Source: Mesorhizobium sp. Pch-S
GTDB taxonomy: Bacteria > Pseudomonadota > Alphaproteobacteria > Rhizobiales > Rhizobiaceae
NCBI RefSeq assembly: GCF_004136315.1
Contig: NZ_CP029562.1
Location: 3,247,501-3,311,500 of the forward strand
DNA length: 64,000 nt
Direction: 5' to 3'
Numbering within the stretch: position 1 is the first letter of the stretch; every line of letters starts with the position of its first letter. The translations under genes were made by a program, and so were the position numbers. The notes beneath the pieces are model-generated. The model had not been told where the DNA came from, did not search any database, and saw nothing but the letters and a program-made list of their open reading frames with translations. Below are positions 1 to 12,276 of the stretch, in pieces.

Positions 1-2250
<2,250 letters not shown>

Positions 2251-2261
2251 TTCCTTATGTC

Positions 2262-2280
2262 CATCTGACGAAGTCAGATG
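2262..2280 (+). other. Hairpin in the 23S-5S spacer
   Basis: CATCTGAC-GAA-GTCAGATG is a perfect 8-bp stem with a 3-nt loop just after the mature 23S end. It is not followed by a T-run, so a processing or spacing element is more likely than a terminator. The rest of the 2251-2423 spacer shows no gene. Confidence 0.4.
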
Positions 2281-2423
2281 ATCTTTTGCCCTCGCGGCAG
2301 TCGGCTTCGCCGACGCCTCCGGGCAGGGCCTCGCAAAGGCTCGGACGCGCAGTCGCGCTTGCGGACTGTCGCCCGACGCGAGGTTGGCACAAAACACAGC
2401 TTCTCGATTACGTGCGTTTTGCC

Positions 2424-2542
2424 GACCTGGTGGTTATGGCGGAGCGGCTGCACCCGATCCCATTCCGAACTCGGCCGTGAAACGCTCCAGCGCCAATGGT
2501 ACTTCGTCTCAAGACGCGGGAGAGTAGGTCGCTGCCAGGTCT
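2424..2542 (+). rRNA. 5S ribosomal RNA
   Basis: The sequence starts gacctggtggttatggcgg and ends gtcgctgccaggtc, so the terminal helix pairs. The conserved cccgatcccattccgaactc loop lies in the middle. Length is about 119 nt, normal for an alphaproteobacterial 5S rRNA. It follows the 23S by about 170 nt in the standard rRNA operon order. Confidence 0.96.
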
Positions 2543-2601
2543 GCTAAACGCACGTAGAACTTCTCTTTACATGTCAAAAGCCCCGCCAAACGGGACTTCG
2601 G

Positions 2602-2621
2602 GGCCGCGAAAGCGGCCTTTT
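2602..2621 (+). terminator. Intrinsic terminator-like hairpin after 5S
   Basis: GGCCGC-GAAA-GCGGCC followed by TTTT. It sits between 5S and the initiator tRNA, so it may partly uncouple the tRNA from the rRNA operon or act as a processing hairpin. Confidence 0.55.
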
Positions 2622-2673
2622 CATTTGGCGAGGTGGAATTCTGGTAAGCGAAAGCTTATCTTTATATGGTTGA

Positions 2674-4362
<1,689 letters not shown>

Positions 4363-4378
4363 CGGACTTCTCCTGTCT

Positions 4379-4591
4379 TCAGGAGTTCTTTGACCTGGGC
4401 GTCGGCTTTTGTGTCTCGAAATTCTGACGCGCCAGTTGTCTGCCAAGCAGCCGGGCCAATTTTACAAGACGGGGGTCTGGTTCGCCCCGCGGTTTGAAGG
4501 CGAGTTCCTGCGTTTCGCCTAGCATTGTTTCGAGCAACAGCTCGCGCTCGGCTTGCGAGATTGCCCGCAGTCTGTGGACTCTGTGACCCAT
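4379..4591 (-). CDS. Small hypothetical protein coupled to the recombinase
   Basis: A 70-aa protein rich in charged residues with a short helical core (RLVKLARLLGRQLARQNFE). Its stop lies 16 bp before the TTG start of the recombinase, so the two are very likely co-transcribed with this gene first. The upstream ribosome-binding site is weak. I do not recognise a named family. Position and length suggest a recombinase accessory factor, but nothing in the sequence proves it. About 250 bp upstream (4592-4840) show no gene. Confidence 0.6.
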   Translation of the reverse strand: MGHRVHRLRAISQAERELLLETMLGETQELAFKPRGEPDPRLVKLARLLGRQLARQNFETQKPTPRSKNS

Positions 4592-4840
4592 GGGTACGAG
4601 GTTTCACAGAAAACAGCCCGCGCACAATGCGAATATCGAGCCTGCTGCCGGCGTCATACGAGGCTGCATAGCGTGCACCGAAGTACATGTGCGCGCGGGC
4701 GGATGCCATATCGTAGTGAAATAACCTATGGAAGCTGCTGCAGGACAGGGCCATGAAAGCTCCGAAAGCTGTGCCGTGTTACGCTCAGGATAGTAGCGCG
4801 TCTCGCCATGCCGGCATGGACAATCTAAAGGGTTGGTCGC

Positions 4841-5038
4841 TCATTGGTAGGCTGGGCGCCGGCCAAACTGAGGGCCCCGATCGCCAAGCTCCTCAAGACG
4901 CTCCTGCATCTCGCCGTTCAGTACGATCATTTCTTTCAGTGCCTTCATCACGTCACCGTGGTGTTTGGCGACAAATTCCTCGGCAATGCGCTGCAGCTGA
5001 GCTTCTTGCCTCGCATCCAGACGAACGATCCGGTCCAT
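4841..5038 (-). CDS. Small hypothetical protein downstream of SRAP gene
   Basis: A 65-aa, mostly helical and highly charged protein beginning MDRIVRLDARQEAQLQRIAEE. A strong AGGAGG lies about 6 nt before the ATG, which makes translation likely. It starts 11 bp after the stop of the SRAP gene, as the last member of a five-gene reverse-strand run (7271 to 4841). No family recognised. Confidence 0.6.
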   Translation of the reverse strand: MDRIVRLDARQEAQLQRIAEEFVAKHHGDVMKALKEMIVLNGEMQERLEELGDRGPQFGRRPAYQ

Positions 5039-5049
5039 TTTTGAACCTC

Positions 5050-5751
5050 CTAGAATAGCGATCCCTGTGCTGAGACTTGGGGAAACTTGATTTGCGTCGC
5101 GGGTTTGTCGACGACGATCAAGGTGTCATTTGCCGCAGGCCTCTGAAGCCCTTTGGCCTCTGACCAGCCGGCGTTCATCCAGACATTCGCTTCCTCCTCA
5201 GTTGCCAGGATGACTGGCATTGCATCCTCGTGGATCGGTTTCACGATGTCGTTGGGGTCGGTCGTAAGAAAACCAAAGAGTTCGAAATCCTGCCGCCCAT
5301 CTTTTACCTTTTTGACCCCGGACCACTTTGTCCAAACGCCGGCGAAAAAGAACAGCCGACGCTCACCATTGCGAGCAAACCAGAAGTTCCTCTTGATACC
5401 TGTGTCGGGATCTTTGTCGCCTTCGTGTGGACTGGGTTCGGCAAAGCTGGTCACGGGAACAAGGCATCTGTTCTCGACGCCCAAAAATTGCTGCCAATAA
5501 TGCCAGTTCGTTTTCCGGATATTGGTGGTGCCTCGGTCCGCGTTGCCTTTGACGCGCTCGGGTGGTGTTGGCATGCCCCAGGTCAGTCGAGCGAGTTCGC
5601 GGTCGCCGTCGACGCCCTTGCGCACCACAGGTGCCAGGTTGTTCGGATAGACGTCGAAGGACGCTTCCAGGTTGCCTGCCAAATCCCGTAACGTCCGCGT
5701 CCATTGCAGGATGGCCTGTTGCGATGTCGTGAGATTGTAGAGATTGCACAT
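5050..5751 (-). CDS. SOS response-associated peptidase (SRAP/YedK/HMCES family)
   Basis: A 233-aa SRAP protein. Family members sense abasic sites in single-stranded DNA and form a covalent thiazolidine link through Cys2 after removal of Met1. The catalytic set is present: Cys2 in MCNLYN, Asn77 in TTNIR, Glu105 in TSFAE and His174 in KPIHEDAMP. Length is normal. A GGAG precedes the ATG by 9 nt, and the gene starts 18 bp after its upstream neighbour. In a conjugative element it could protect incoming single-stranded DNA, which is an inference from context; the neighbouring proteins in the operon are uncharacterised. Confidence 0.93.
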   Translation of the reverse strand: MCNLYNLTTSQQAILQWTRTLRDLAGNLEASFDVYPNNLAPVVRKGVDGDRELARLTWGMPTPPERVKGNADRGTTNIRKTNWHYWQQFLGVENRCLVPVTSFAEPSPHEGDKDPDTGIKRNFWFARNGERRLFFFAGVWTKWSGVKKVKDGRQDFELFGFLTTDPNDIVKPIHEDAMPVILATEEEANVWMNAGWSEAKGLQRPAANDTLIVVDKPATQIKFPQVSAQGSLF

Positions 5752-5769
5752 GCCGGGCGGCTCCTCGGT

Positions 5770-6429
5770 CTAGGTCGCAAAATCATAGGCACAGCCACGC
5801 AGGAAGGCGAGGATGAGGGCAGTCGCCTCGTTTTCCCTTGGCTTGGTGCGGTTTTCGCAAGCTGATCGCCACGCGCCTTCGGGGTAGTGGCGAACGCGCG
5901 CGTCGAATTCGCTATTCGGCACAATGTGCCATTCCCCCAGTGGGATGTACCAATACAGGAAGTCCTCGACGCTCTCCCTGCAACGTGTAAAGCGCGTCCG
6001 CTGGCCAACATCGAGCAGGCAACCGATATCCGCGTCCAGGGACGGTTCCCAACTGCGCACCCGTTCCAGCCGAGCAACAATTTCGGCATAGCGTCTGACG
6101 GGTGCTCCCCAGCCTTCCCATCTCCAGACATTGGATTTGCGGGAAACCCGATCTTTTGCGGGATCGAACTGATAGCCCTCGAAGCGGGCCGCGAAAGCAT
6201 CGGCATCTACCTTCGTTGCGAAGCAGAAGAGGATATACCGCTGGGGATAGCCCGTTGGCTCCTTCTTCATAACCATCCGTCGCCGCGGGGCCTCGCTGAG
6301 TGTGCAGGCGAATTCGTGTTTCTCGGCGAACTGGTCCCCGGAGCAAACCTCTGCATGCAATGCGACCTGGTACGGCCACCTGCGATCAATTCCTGCATCC
6401 GAAATGATGCCCTTATGTTTGGGAGGCAT
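5770..6429 (-). CDS. Hypothetical protein (219 aa)
   Basis: Start chosen at 6429 (MPPKHKGIISDAGIDRRWPY), because the longer frame to 6570 has an atypical composition and overlaps the upstream gene heavily. With this start the overlap with the 75-aa gene is only 17 bp. The protein is soluble and rich in Trp, Arg and Phe, with a first part RRWPYQVAL and a second part around ESVEDFLYWYIPLGEW. No catalytic motif or family recognised. It is directly followed by the SRAP gene. Confidence 0.65.
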   Translation of the reverse strand: MPPKHKGIISDAGIDRRWPYQVALHAEVCSGDQFAEKHEFACTLSEAPRRRMVMKKEPTGYPQRYILFCFATKVDADAFAARFEGYQFDPAKDRVSRKSNVWRWEGWGAPVRRYAEIVARLERVRSWEPSLDADIGCLLDVGQRTRFTRCRESVEDFLYWYIPLGEWHIVPNSEFDARVRHYPEGAWRSACENRTKPRENEATALILAFLRGCAYDFAT

Positions 6430-6640
6430 CTTCTGTTTTCCGTTTGATATAACGCTGGCGTGAGTATCCGGACGATACCTGCAGGCGGGTGTGATGCAGT
6501 TCGTGTTCGTGCGCCTCACTTGCGATGAGCAGGGCCAATACTGCTGCACGAGCGCTGCCGGCGGCGGCAATGAACTCGTCGGCTGCCTTCTCCAAATCGA
6601 AACGTGTTTCGTCGTCCGGGGCTTTCACCGGGTCATTCAT
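6413..6640 (-). CDS. Small hypothetical protein (75 aa)
   Basis: Begins MNDPVKAPDDETRFDLEKAADEF. It has an acidic N-terminus, a helical middle (AVLALLIASEAHEHE) and a basic tail (RQRYIKRKTED). The start at 6640 is preferred over an in-frame start 63 bp upstream because it avoids overlap with the preceding gene, whose stop is at 6660, and keeps a 19-bp gap. Its 3' end overlaps the next gene by 17 bp. Family not recognised. Confidence 0.55.
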   Translation of the reverse strand: MNDPVKAPDDETRFDLEKAADEFIAAAGSARAAVLALLIASEAHEHELHHTRLQVSSGYSRQRYIKRKTEDASQT

Positions 6641-6659
6641 CGTCCAGCTCTCGCTTTGG

Positions 6660-7271
6660 TTATGCTGCGGCGCAGGAGGTCTGCGTGGCTGGAGCGGTTG
6701 CAATCTCCAGCCTGTCGATGGCCGCCAGCATTGCCTGACGAAGCGGTCCGACTGGTCTGCCGTGATCGAACTTGGCCAGGGAGAGAGACGTATGCGCTAT
6801 CGTCACGTCGGCCATAAGACCGCGAGCAGCAAAATCATCCGTCAGCTGGTCTGTTAGCTGCTCGCATAAAGCGGCGACCCGACGCATGTTTCGGTCGAAA
6901 TCGCAGTCAGCGTTTGCAATGCTGCGAAGGGCTTCGACAGCGGCCGCGCGGTCAGGTGCCCAGTCCGCCATGTCGATCAGTTGCATGTCGAACTTTCTGA
7001 TCACCTCGTCGGGCGGATAGACCTTGCTTAGCGAGGCTATTCCAGCTTCCTCGGCATGCAACCAAAGACCTGCCCGCCAGGAATCCTTTTTCCTGAGTTT
7101 CCTGTCGTGTTCCTTGAGGCCGCGATCGTCCCATGCCTCGAGGCGATCCATGCCATGGCTCGCCTGATAAGGCGTGACCGAGACCCTCTCGAAGACCTCC
7201 GTCGCGGCAAGAAGCGCACGCACAATCTCATCATCCGATGCGCCCGGCATCGTGATCCGCAGTGCCCACAT
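6660..7271 (-). CDS. Hypothetical protein (203 aa), first gene of the SRAP operon
   Basis: Start at 7271 (MWALRITMPGASDDEIVRALL) is supported by a GGAGG 6 nt upstream; two upstream ATGs in frame lack one. The protein is soluble and helical, with a Trp-rich patch (SWRAGLWLHAEEAG) and no recognisable enzyme motif. It heads a tight reverse-strand series (203-aa, 75-aa, 219-aa, SRAP, 65-aa) and is divergent from the zinc-ribbon gene at 7371, so its promoter should lie in 7272-7370. Confidence 0.65.
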   Translation of the reverse strand: MWALRITMPGASDDEIVRALLAATEVFERVSVTPYQASHGMDRLEAWDDRGLKEHDRKLRKKDSWRAGLWLHAEEAGIASLSKVYPPDEVIRKFDMQLIDMADWAPDRAAAVEALRSIANADCDFDRNMRRVAALCEQLTDQLTDDFAARGLMADVTIAHTSLSLAKFDHGRPVGPLRQAMLAAIDRLEIATAPATQTSCAAA

Positions 7272-7370
7272 TGGAGCCTCCATGTCGCTGAGGCACGTAT
7301 AGAACAAAATAAGAACGAAAATGTCAACCAGAGTCTTGACGGTTTAGGAAAATGATCCTTTTTCGGCAGA

Positions 7371-7694
7371 ATGCCGGAGCGGACTCACAAGCAGGGAGAT
7401 TGGCCCAAGGGGGAGCCTTGGACGCTTCAGCATGCGCACAATGTCGGCCAGGTTCTGAGGGCCAAATGCAACGTCTGCCACATCAAACGGTTCTACAAAC
7501 CCATCGAGATCAAGGAGATCATGGGCAACGGCACAATCGATGATGTGCGCCGGAAGTTTCGGTGCGAACGATGTCACGAGCTGATTTTGGATGCGGAGTT
7601 CTTCTTTCCCGTCGGCGAGGAAGCGATCAAAATGCGCTTCCGAAGGCTGGTCGAAATCAAATGGATTCGACGAATAGTATGGCGCGACGAGTAG
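7371..7694 (+). CDS. Hypothetical protein with two CxxC zinc-ribbon-like motifs
   Basis: A 107-aa protein with CNVCH at about residue 33 and CERCH near residue 65, a four-cysteine pattern able to bind zinc. The N-terminus is hydrophilic (HKQGDWPKGEPW). Only a weak ribosome-binding site is visible. It is divergent from the SRAP operon. A nucleic-acid-binding role is plausible from the zinc ribbon and surroundings but not shown. Confidence 0.5.
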   Translation: MPERTHKQGDWPKGEPWTLQHAHNVGQVLRAKCNVCHIKRFYKPIEIKEIMGNGTIDDVRRKFRCERCHELILDAEFFFPVGEEAIKMRFRRLVEIKWIRRIVWRDE

Positions 7695-7801
7695 AAAGCT
7701 CCCTTGTTGAGGATAGCCCACCGGTTTTATGAGTGATGCAGTGAACGTCCCTACCAGGAATTGGCAAGGCGCCTAGGAGGCGGTTAGCGAAGGTCTCTAA
7801 C

Positions 7802-8395
7802 CTACCAGTAACAAGCGGGACTTCTGCCTCCGGGACGACTATAGGCACTCCGACCTCCGCAAAGACGGCCATTCCGCATAAGGTCATACGGACAGTCGCA
7901 ACGTCCGACCATAGGTTGTCTGACGGGCTGCCCGCTCCGCGAGGGCGAACCAGTTGGGGCCGTTACTCGTCGAGAAACAACCTGAGCGGGTTTCGCAGCG
8001 GGAGTTGGCTCACTTGCAGATAGGTATCGAGACGCGACCCACCCTGTCGTGCCCTCAAAACGAACGCTGCGCCAATTGCCACGATGGCCAAAGGCTACGA
8101 CTTGCGAGCCAACTGGCAAAGTCGCGACTTCTTGCGCGGCGGTTGTCGCGTCCTTGCGCAATTTTACTTTTCGCGTGACGAAGAGTCGTTCCTCGGGCTC
8201 TGTCCTGGTTGAGGGCGCAGTGTAAAAGGGTAGAGGCGACGCTTCCGGCATTGCCGGTGGCGGTACCACCGGTGTCGCAGCTTTCTGGGCGGTAGCAGAC
8301 TGTGGTGGTGAAGTGGTCTCGCGACCGCTGCCATACCAGCCCAACGCAATCGCGGCCGCAATCAGCCACCCCAACTTGTTTGACAGTTTGCCCAC
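7802..8395 (-). CDS. Membrane-anchored bacterial SH3-domain protein
   Basis: A 197-aa protein with an N-terminal hydrophobic segment (LGWLIAAAIALGWY), a Pro/Thr-rich linker, then an SH3_3-type domain (LRKDATTAAQEVATLPVGSQ through WVASRYL), and a cysteine-containing tail (CDCPYDLMRNGRLCGGRSA) seen in rhizobial homologues. The GTG at 8395 (VGKLSNK) is preferred because a GGG-rich ribosome-binding site precedes it; a GTG at 8419 is the alternative. Likely exported, facing the periplasm. Function unknown beyond peptide or peptidoglycan binding typical of such domains. The 7695-7801 spacer shows nothing. Confidence 0.8.
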   Translation of the reverse strand: MGKLSNKLGWLIAAAIALGWYGSGRETTSPPQSATAQKAATPVVPPPAMPEASPLPFYTAPSTRTEPEERLFVTRKVKLRKDATTAAQEVATLPVGSQVVAFGHRGNWRSVRFEGTTGWVASRYLSASEPTPAAKPAQVVSRRVTAPTGSPSRSGQPVRQPMVGRCDCPYDLMRNGRLCGGRSAYSRPGGRSPACYW

Positions 8396-8643
8396 TTCAT
8401 CCCGCCCCCACAGAAACACACATCAATCGAATCAAAAAGTCGAGGGCAGATGTAACTAGAGCGATAGCAACGCTGCTTGATAAGCAACGCATTGTGCAAT
8501 CGTAAGCTGTCAGAACAGACAACTTGATCATGGCCAGCACCACCAAGGTCTCGATACTTCACAACTCGGGTGCGATGGGTTTCGAGCTGCCGACGCGTGA
8601 GCCAACCAAAGTGCCAAAGAGGAAGAGTGAGGACCGGATTGCC

Positions 8644-8698
8644 GTGACGGGTTGGTAGCTGGGAGAGTGGCTCTCGGCGCCCGTCGCGGAGAGCCGCG
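8644..8698 (+). repeat. Leader repeat copy 1 (upstream of ardC)
   Basis: Starts gtgacgggt, contains GAGAGtggCTCTC (short inverted repeat), then cgcccgtcgcggag, and ends at the ardC start codon. It aligns over almost its whole length with 10037-10093 in front of the ParB-like gene. A shared promoter/leader or regulator site is inferred. The remainder of 8396-8643 has no gene. Confidence 0.65.
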
Positions 8699-9664
8699 AT
8701 GTCCAGGAAAACTGCTCTCGCTCGCGCCGGACAAAACCGGGCGAGCCTGTATGACGAAATCACCGACAAGATCATCGCAGAACTGGAGGCCGGGCGCGTG
8801 CCCTGGGTCCAGCCCTGGGGAACACTGGCTGCGAATGCAACTGTCGCCATACCGCGAAACGCCGCTACCGGCAGGCCCTACTCAGGGATCAACGTCTTAC
8901 TTCTATGGGGCGCCGTCATTGAAAGAGGCTTTTCTGGCCAAAGCTGGCTCACGTTCCGCCAGGCGTTGTCGCTCGGCGGCAATGTTTGCAAAGGTGCGCG
9001 CGGCACGACTGTTGTCTATGCGGATCGCTTCGTGCCGGACAACGAGAAGCGCCGTGCTCGTGAGGCAGGCGATGAGGCCCGGGCCGTCCCGTTCCTGAAA
9101 CGCTTCGTCGTGTTCAATGCAGCACAATGCGAAAACCTGCCGGCCGACATTACAAGTGTCGCGCCGCCGACACCCACCGCCCTGATAGAACCTCGGGTCG
9201 AAGCGCTCATCCGTGCCACACGCATCGACTTCCGCATTGGCGGCGACCGCGCGTGCTACATCCCGGCACTCGACTGTGTGCAGGTCCCTCCGCCGCAGGC
9301 GTATTTCGAGCCAATCAACTGGCATCGCACCGCGCTCCACGAACTCGGCCACGCGACCGGCCACGCCTCCCGCCTGGCACGCGACATGACATGCCAGTTC
9401 GGCTCCAGACAGTATGCTTTCGAGGAACTGATTGCGGAGATGACGTCAGCTTTCTGCTGCGCGTCGCTTGGCATCGTGCCCACCGTGCGTCACGCAGACT
9501 ATATCGGCTCCTGGCTTGATGTCCTGCGCGAAGACAATCGCGCTATCGTGCGCGCTGCGTCGCATGCGAGCAAATCAGCGGACTGGCTCCTCGCTTTCCT
9601 TCCCGAAGATCAAGCCGACACCGAAGTTCATTTCAACGCCGGCAGGAGGGTGGCATGTCGCTGA
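8699..9664 (+). CDS. ardC: ArdC-family antirestriction protein
   Basis: A 321-aa protein with an N-terminal single-strand-DNA-binding ArdC domain (SLYDEITDKIIAELEAG, then VPWVQPWG) and a C-terminal zinc-metalloprotease domain with HELGHATGH at residues 214-222 (HExxH class). ArdC proteins protect transferred DNA from host restriction during conjugation. The start ATG follows CGGAG in the shared leader repeat. The 3' end overlaps the DUF2958 gene by 10 bp. Standard ICE/plasmid early-transfer context (ArdC, DUF2958, ParB). Confidence 0.95.
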   Translation: MSRKTALARAGQNRASLYDEITDKIIAELEAGRVPWVQPWGTLAANATVAIPRNAATGRPYSGINVLLLWGAVIERGFSGQSWLTFRQALSLGGNVCKGARGTTVVYADRFVPDNEKRRAREAGDEARAVPFLKRFVVFNAAQCENLPADITSVAPPTPTALIEPRVEALIRATRIDFRIGGDRACYIPALDCVQVPPPQAYFEPINWHRTALHELGHATGHASRLARDMTCQFGSRQYAFEELIAEMTSAFCCASLGIVPTVRHADYIGSWLDVLREDNRAIVRAASHASKSADWLLAFLPEDQADTEVHFNAGRRVACR

Positions 9665-10011
9665 TCATGCCCGAACAGCGCACACGCCTGCTTGCCAACG
9701 GCTGCATGCGCGACGTGGATCACGTACCGCTGGTCAAACTCTTCAACCCTCTCGGCCTGGGCGTCTGGCTGGTGACCGAACTCGACACGGATGACGATAC
9801 GCTGTTTGGCCTGGCCGATCTTGGCGAACCCGAATTAGGCTCGTTCAGCCTTGCCGAAATCAGCGCGGTCCGCCTGCCTTTCGGTCTGGGTATTGAACGT
9901 GATCTCACCTTCGCGAGCGCCTTTCCGTTGTCGGTCTGGACGGAGGTATCACGTCGCACCGGCAGCATCCGCGCAGCCGAGCAACTGCTGAAGACGTTGG
10001 GGTCTGCCTGA
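9655..10011 (+). CDS. DUF2958 domain protein
   Basis: A 118-aa protein (PEQRTRLLANGCMRDVDHVPLVKLFNP...) of the DUF2958 family, almost always found next to ArdC-type genes on mobile elements. It includes the conserved TELDTDDDTLFGLADLGEPE segment and an RDLTFASAFPLS end. The start overlaps the end of ardC, so translation is probably coupled. Molecular role unknown. Confidence 0.9.
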   Translation: MSLIMPEQRTRLLANGCMRDVDHVPLVKLFNPLGLGVWLVTELDTDDDTLFGLADLGEPELGSFSLAEISAVRLPFGLGIERDLTFASAFPLSVWTEVSRRTGSIRAAEQLLKTLGSA

Positions 10012-10036
10012 AGAGTCAGAGCCGGGATGGTCTTTT

Positions 10037-10093
10037 GTGACGGGTAGGAGGTCGAGAGAGAGGCTCTCGGCCGCCCGTCGCGGAGTAACCCCG
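10037..10093 (+). repeat. Leader repeat copy 2 (upstream of ParB-like gene)
   Basis: gtgacgggta...GAGAGagGCTCTC...cgcccgtcgcggag matches the copy before ardC. It ends at the ATG of the ParB-like gene, with CGGAG serving as the ribosome-binding site in both places. Confidence 0.65.
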
Positions 10094-12211
10094 ATGGCTG
10101 CTGGAAATAAGAAAATAACCTTGTCGTCCGCGCGCGACATTCCCTTCGACAAGCTGGTTCTGAGCCAGTCCAATGTCCGCCGGATAAAGGCCGGGATTTC
10201 GATCGACGATCTGGCGGCGTCGATCGCCAGGCGTGGACTCATCCAGAGCCTGAGCGTCACTGCCGTGGTCGACGACCAGGGCCAGCCGACCGGCATGTTC
10301 GAGATTCCGGCCGGCGGTCGCCGTTACCGGGCGCTCGAGCTTTTGGTGAAGCAGAAGCGTCTCGCCCGCAATGCGGCTGTGCCCTGTGTCGTTCGCGACT
10401 GTGACGGGGCGATCCTTCCCGAAGAAGTTTCACTGGCCGAAAATATCGAACGCGCGCCGTTGCATCCTCTCGACCAGTTTCGCGCGTTCCACCAGATGCG
10501 TTGCAAGGGCATGAACGAGGAAGACATCGCGGCCGCGTTTTTTGTCTCGGCCCAGGTGGTCAAGCAGCGCCTTCGCCTCGCTTCGGTCTCGCCAGTGCTT
10601 CTTGACGTCTATGCTGAGGACGGCATGACGCTGGAGCAACTCATGGCATTCACCATTTCCAGCGACCATCTTCGCCAGGAAGAGGTCTGGAGTGCGGTCA
10701 AGGATGCGTGGTCGAAGGAGCCCTACCAGATCCGGCGCATGCTGACCGAGTCAACGGTGCGCGCGTCTGACAAGCGCGCTGTGTTCTTAGGATTAGAGGC
10801 ATACGAGGCTGCCGGCGGCGTCGTCCTGAATGACTTGTTTCAATCCGACGATGGCGGATGGCTGCAGGATCCGGCCCTGCTTGATCGGCTCGTCGCGGAA
10901 AAGCTGCGAGACGTGGCGGCCGAACTGGCCGCTGAAGGCTGGAAGTGGGTGGAGGCGGCTGCCAACTTTCCCTTTGACGTCACGCGCAATCTGCGTGTGC
11001 TTCGCGGCGAGCCGCTCGACCTGACGGAGGACGAGCGCGCTGCGGTCGACCTGCTGAACGCCGAGTATCAGCAGTTGGAAGTCGAACACGAGGGCGTTGA
11101 AGAACTGCCGGACGATGTCGACCAGCGGCTCGGGCAAATCGAGGCCGAACTCGCCGCCTTCGCGGCCCGGCCAGTTCGCTTTGCACCGCAAGACATCGAG
11201 CGCGCGGGCGTTTTTGTCACAATTGCCCATAATGGCGCGCTTGATATCCAGCGTGGCTACGTCAGGCCCGAGGATGACGCGGCGCCGGAAGTCGACGAAC
11301 TGACGGACACGGACGAAGACGGAGAACACCCTGGGCAAAGTGCTCAGGGCGCTGTCATCACGATTGATGGGCAGGCCAGCCAAAGCGAGGATGAGGATGA
11401 GAGGATCAAACCGCTTCCGGATCGTCTGCTCACCGAGTTGACAGCTCATCGCACGCTGGCGCTTCGCAATGCGGTCGCCGGCAATCCCCAGGTCGCCCTG
11501 ACGGCGCTTCTGCACAAGCTGGTCTGCGATACGTTTCTGCATCGCAGTCATTGCGGCTCGCTCGACGTGACCGTCCGGCATGTGTTCTTCCCGTTCCAGG
11601 ATGAAACCTTGAAGGACAGCGCTGCCGCCTGCGCGCGGCATGAACGTGACGAGAACTGGGCCAACGACATCCCCGATGACGACGATGCGCTGTGGCAATG
11701 GCTTGCCGGTCTGGACGATGCCCGGCGAATGGCCCTGCTTGCCCACTGCGTCAGTGATGGCGTCAATGCGCTTTACGAAAAGCCCAATCCCTATGGCGCC
11801 CAGGGCCTGTCGCAGAGCGGGCTTGAAAGACGGCTCCGTCAGGCAGATCGTCTGGCGCGCGAGACCGGTCTGGACATGGCCGAAGCCGGCTGGCGGGCTT
11901 CTGTCGGCAACTATCTCGGCCGCGTGAGCAAAGCGCGAATCCTTGAGGCCGTACGCGAAGCCTCGGGCGAGCAGGCCGTGCAGCGCCTAAGTCACCTGAA
12001 GAAAGCCGACATGGCCGAGGAAGCCGAACGGCTGCTTGCTGCCTCGGGTTGGCTGCCAGAGCCACTGCGTACACCACGCGAAGCCTCCGAGGTCGCTTGC
12101 CAGTCCTCTATCGACGAAGTCGGGGAAACGGCGGCCAGGGGCGATAAATCGGCTCTGGGCGATACCGACAACTTGGAAGACGATCCCGCTCACGCGATCG
12201 CCGCCGAATGA
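10094..12211 (+). CDS. ParB/RepB-family nuclease-domain protein (ICE type)
   Basis: A 705-aa protein. The N-terminal 100 residues form a ParB/Srx fold (LVLSQSNVRR, PAGGRRYRALE, ENIERAPLHPLDQFRAF), followed by a ParB helix-turn-helix region (EDIAAAFFVSAQVVKQRLRLA), then a long C-terminus special to mobile elements. An acidic linker lies near residues 395-440. Family members act in partition or as DNA-binding nucleases; for this long ICE form the exact task is uncertain. Start at 10094 chosen because the upstream GTG (10037) would translate the leader repeat. The gene overlaps or nearly abuts the toprim gene. Confidence 0.92.
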   Translation: MAAGNKKITLSSARDIPFDKLVLSQSNVRRIKAGISIDDLAASIARRGLIQSLSVTAVVDDQGQPTGMFEIPAGGRRYRALELLVKQKRLARNAAVPCVVRDCDGAILPEEVSLAENIERAPLHPLDQFRAFHQMRCKGMNEEDIAAAFFVSAQVVKQRLRLASVSPVLLDVYAEDGMTLEQLMAFTISSDHLRQEEVWSAVKDAWSKEPYQIRRMLTESTVRASDKRAVFLGLEAYEAAGGVVLNDLFQSDDGGWLQDPALLDRLVAEKLRDVAAELAAEGWKWVEAAANFPFDVTRNLRVLRGEPLDLTEDERAAVDLLNAEYQQLEVEHEGVEELPDDVDQRLGQIEAELAAFAARPVRFAPQDIERAGVFVTIAHNGALDIQRGYVRPEDDAAPEVDELTDTDEDGEHPGQSAQGAVITIDGQASQSEDEDERIKPLPDRLLTELTAHRTLALRNAVAGNPQVALTALLHKLVCDTFLHRSHCGSLDVTVRHVFFPFQDETLKDSAAACARHERDENWANDIPDDDDALWQWLAGLDDARRMALLAHCVSDGVNALYEKPNPYGAQGLSQSGLERRLRQADRLARETGLDMAEAGWRASVGNYLGRVSKARILEAVREASGEQAVQRLSHLKKADMAEEAERLLAASGWLPEPLRTPREASEVACQSSIDEVGETAARGDKSALGDTDNLEDDPAHAIAAE

Positions 12212-12276
12212 GCCACCGGCACTTGCAAGACGCGCCCGCCGGTGACGGCGGGCGTTTGCATGCAATGGAGGCAATC

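Noticed and set aside
8362..8850. 162-aa reverse frame overlapping the ardC leader
   Set aside because: It overlaps the real SH3 and ardC genes and the leader repeat, and its composition is unlike a protein.
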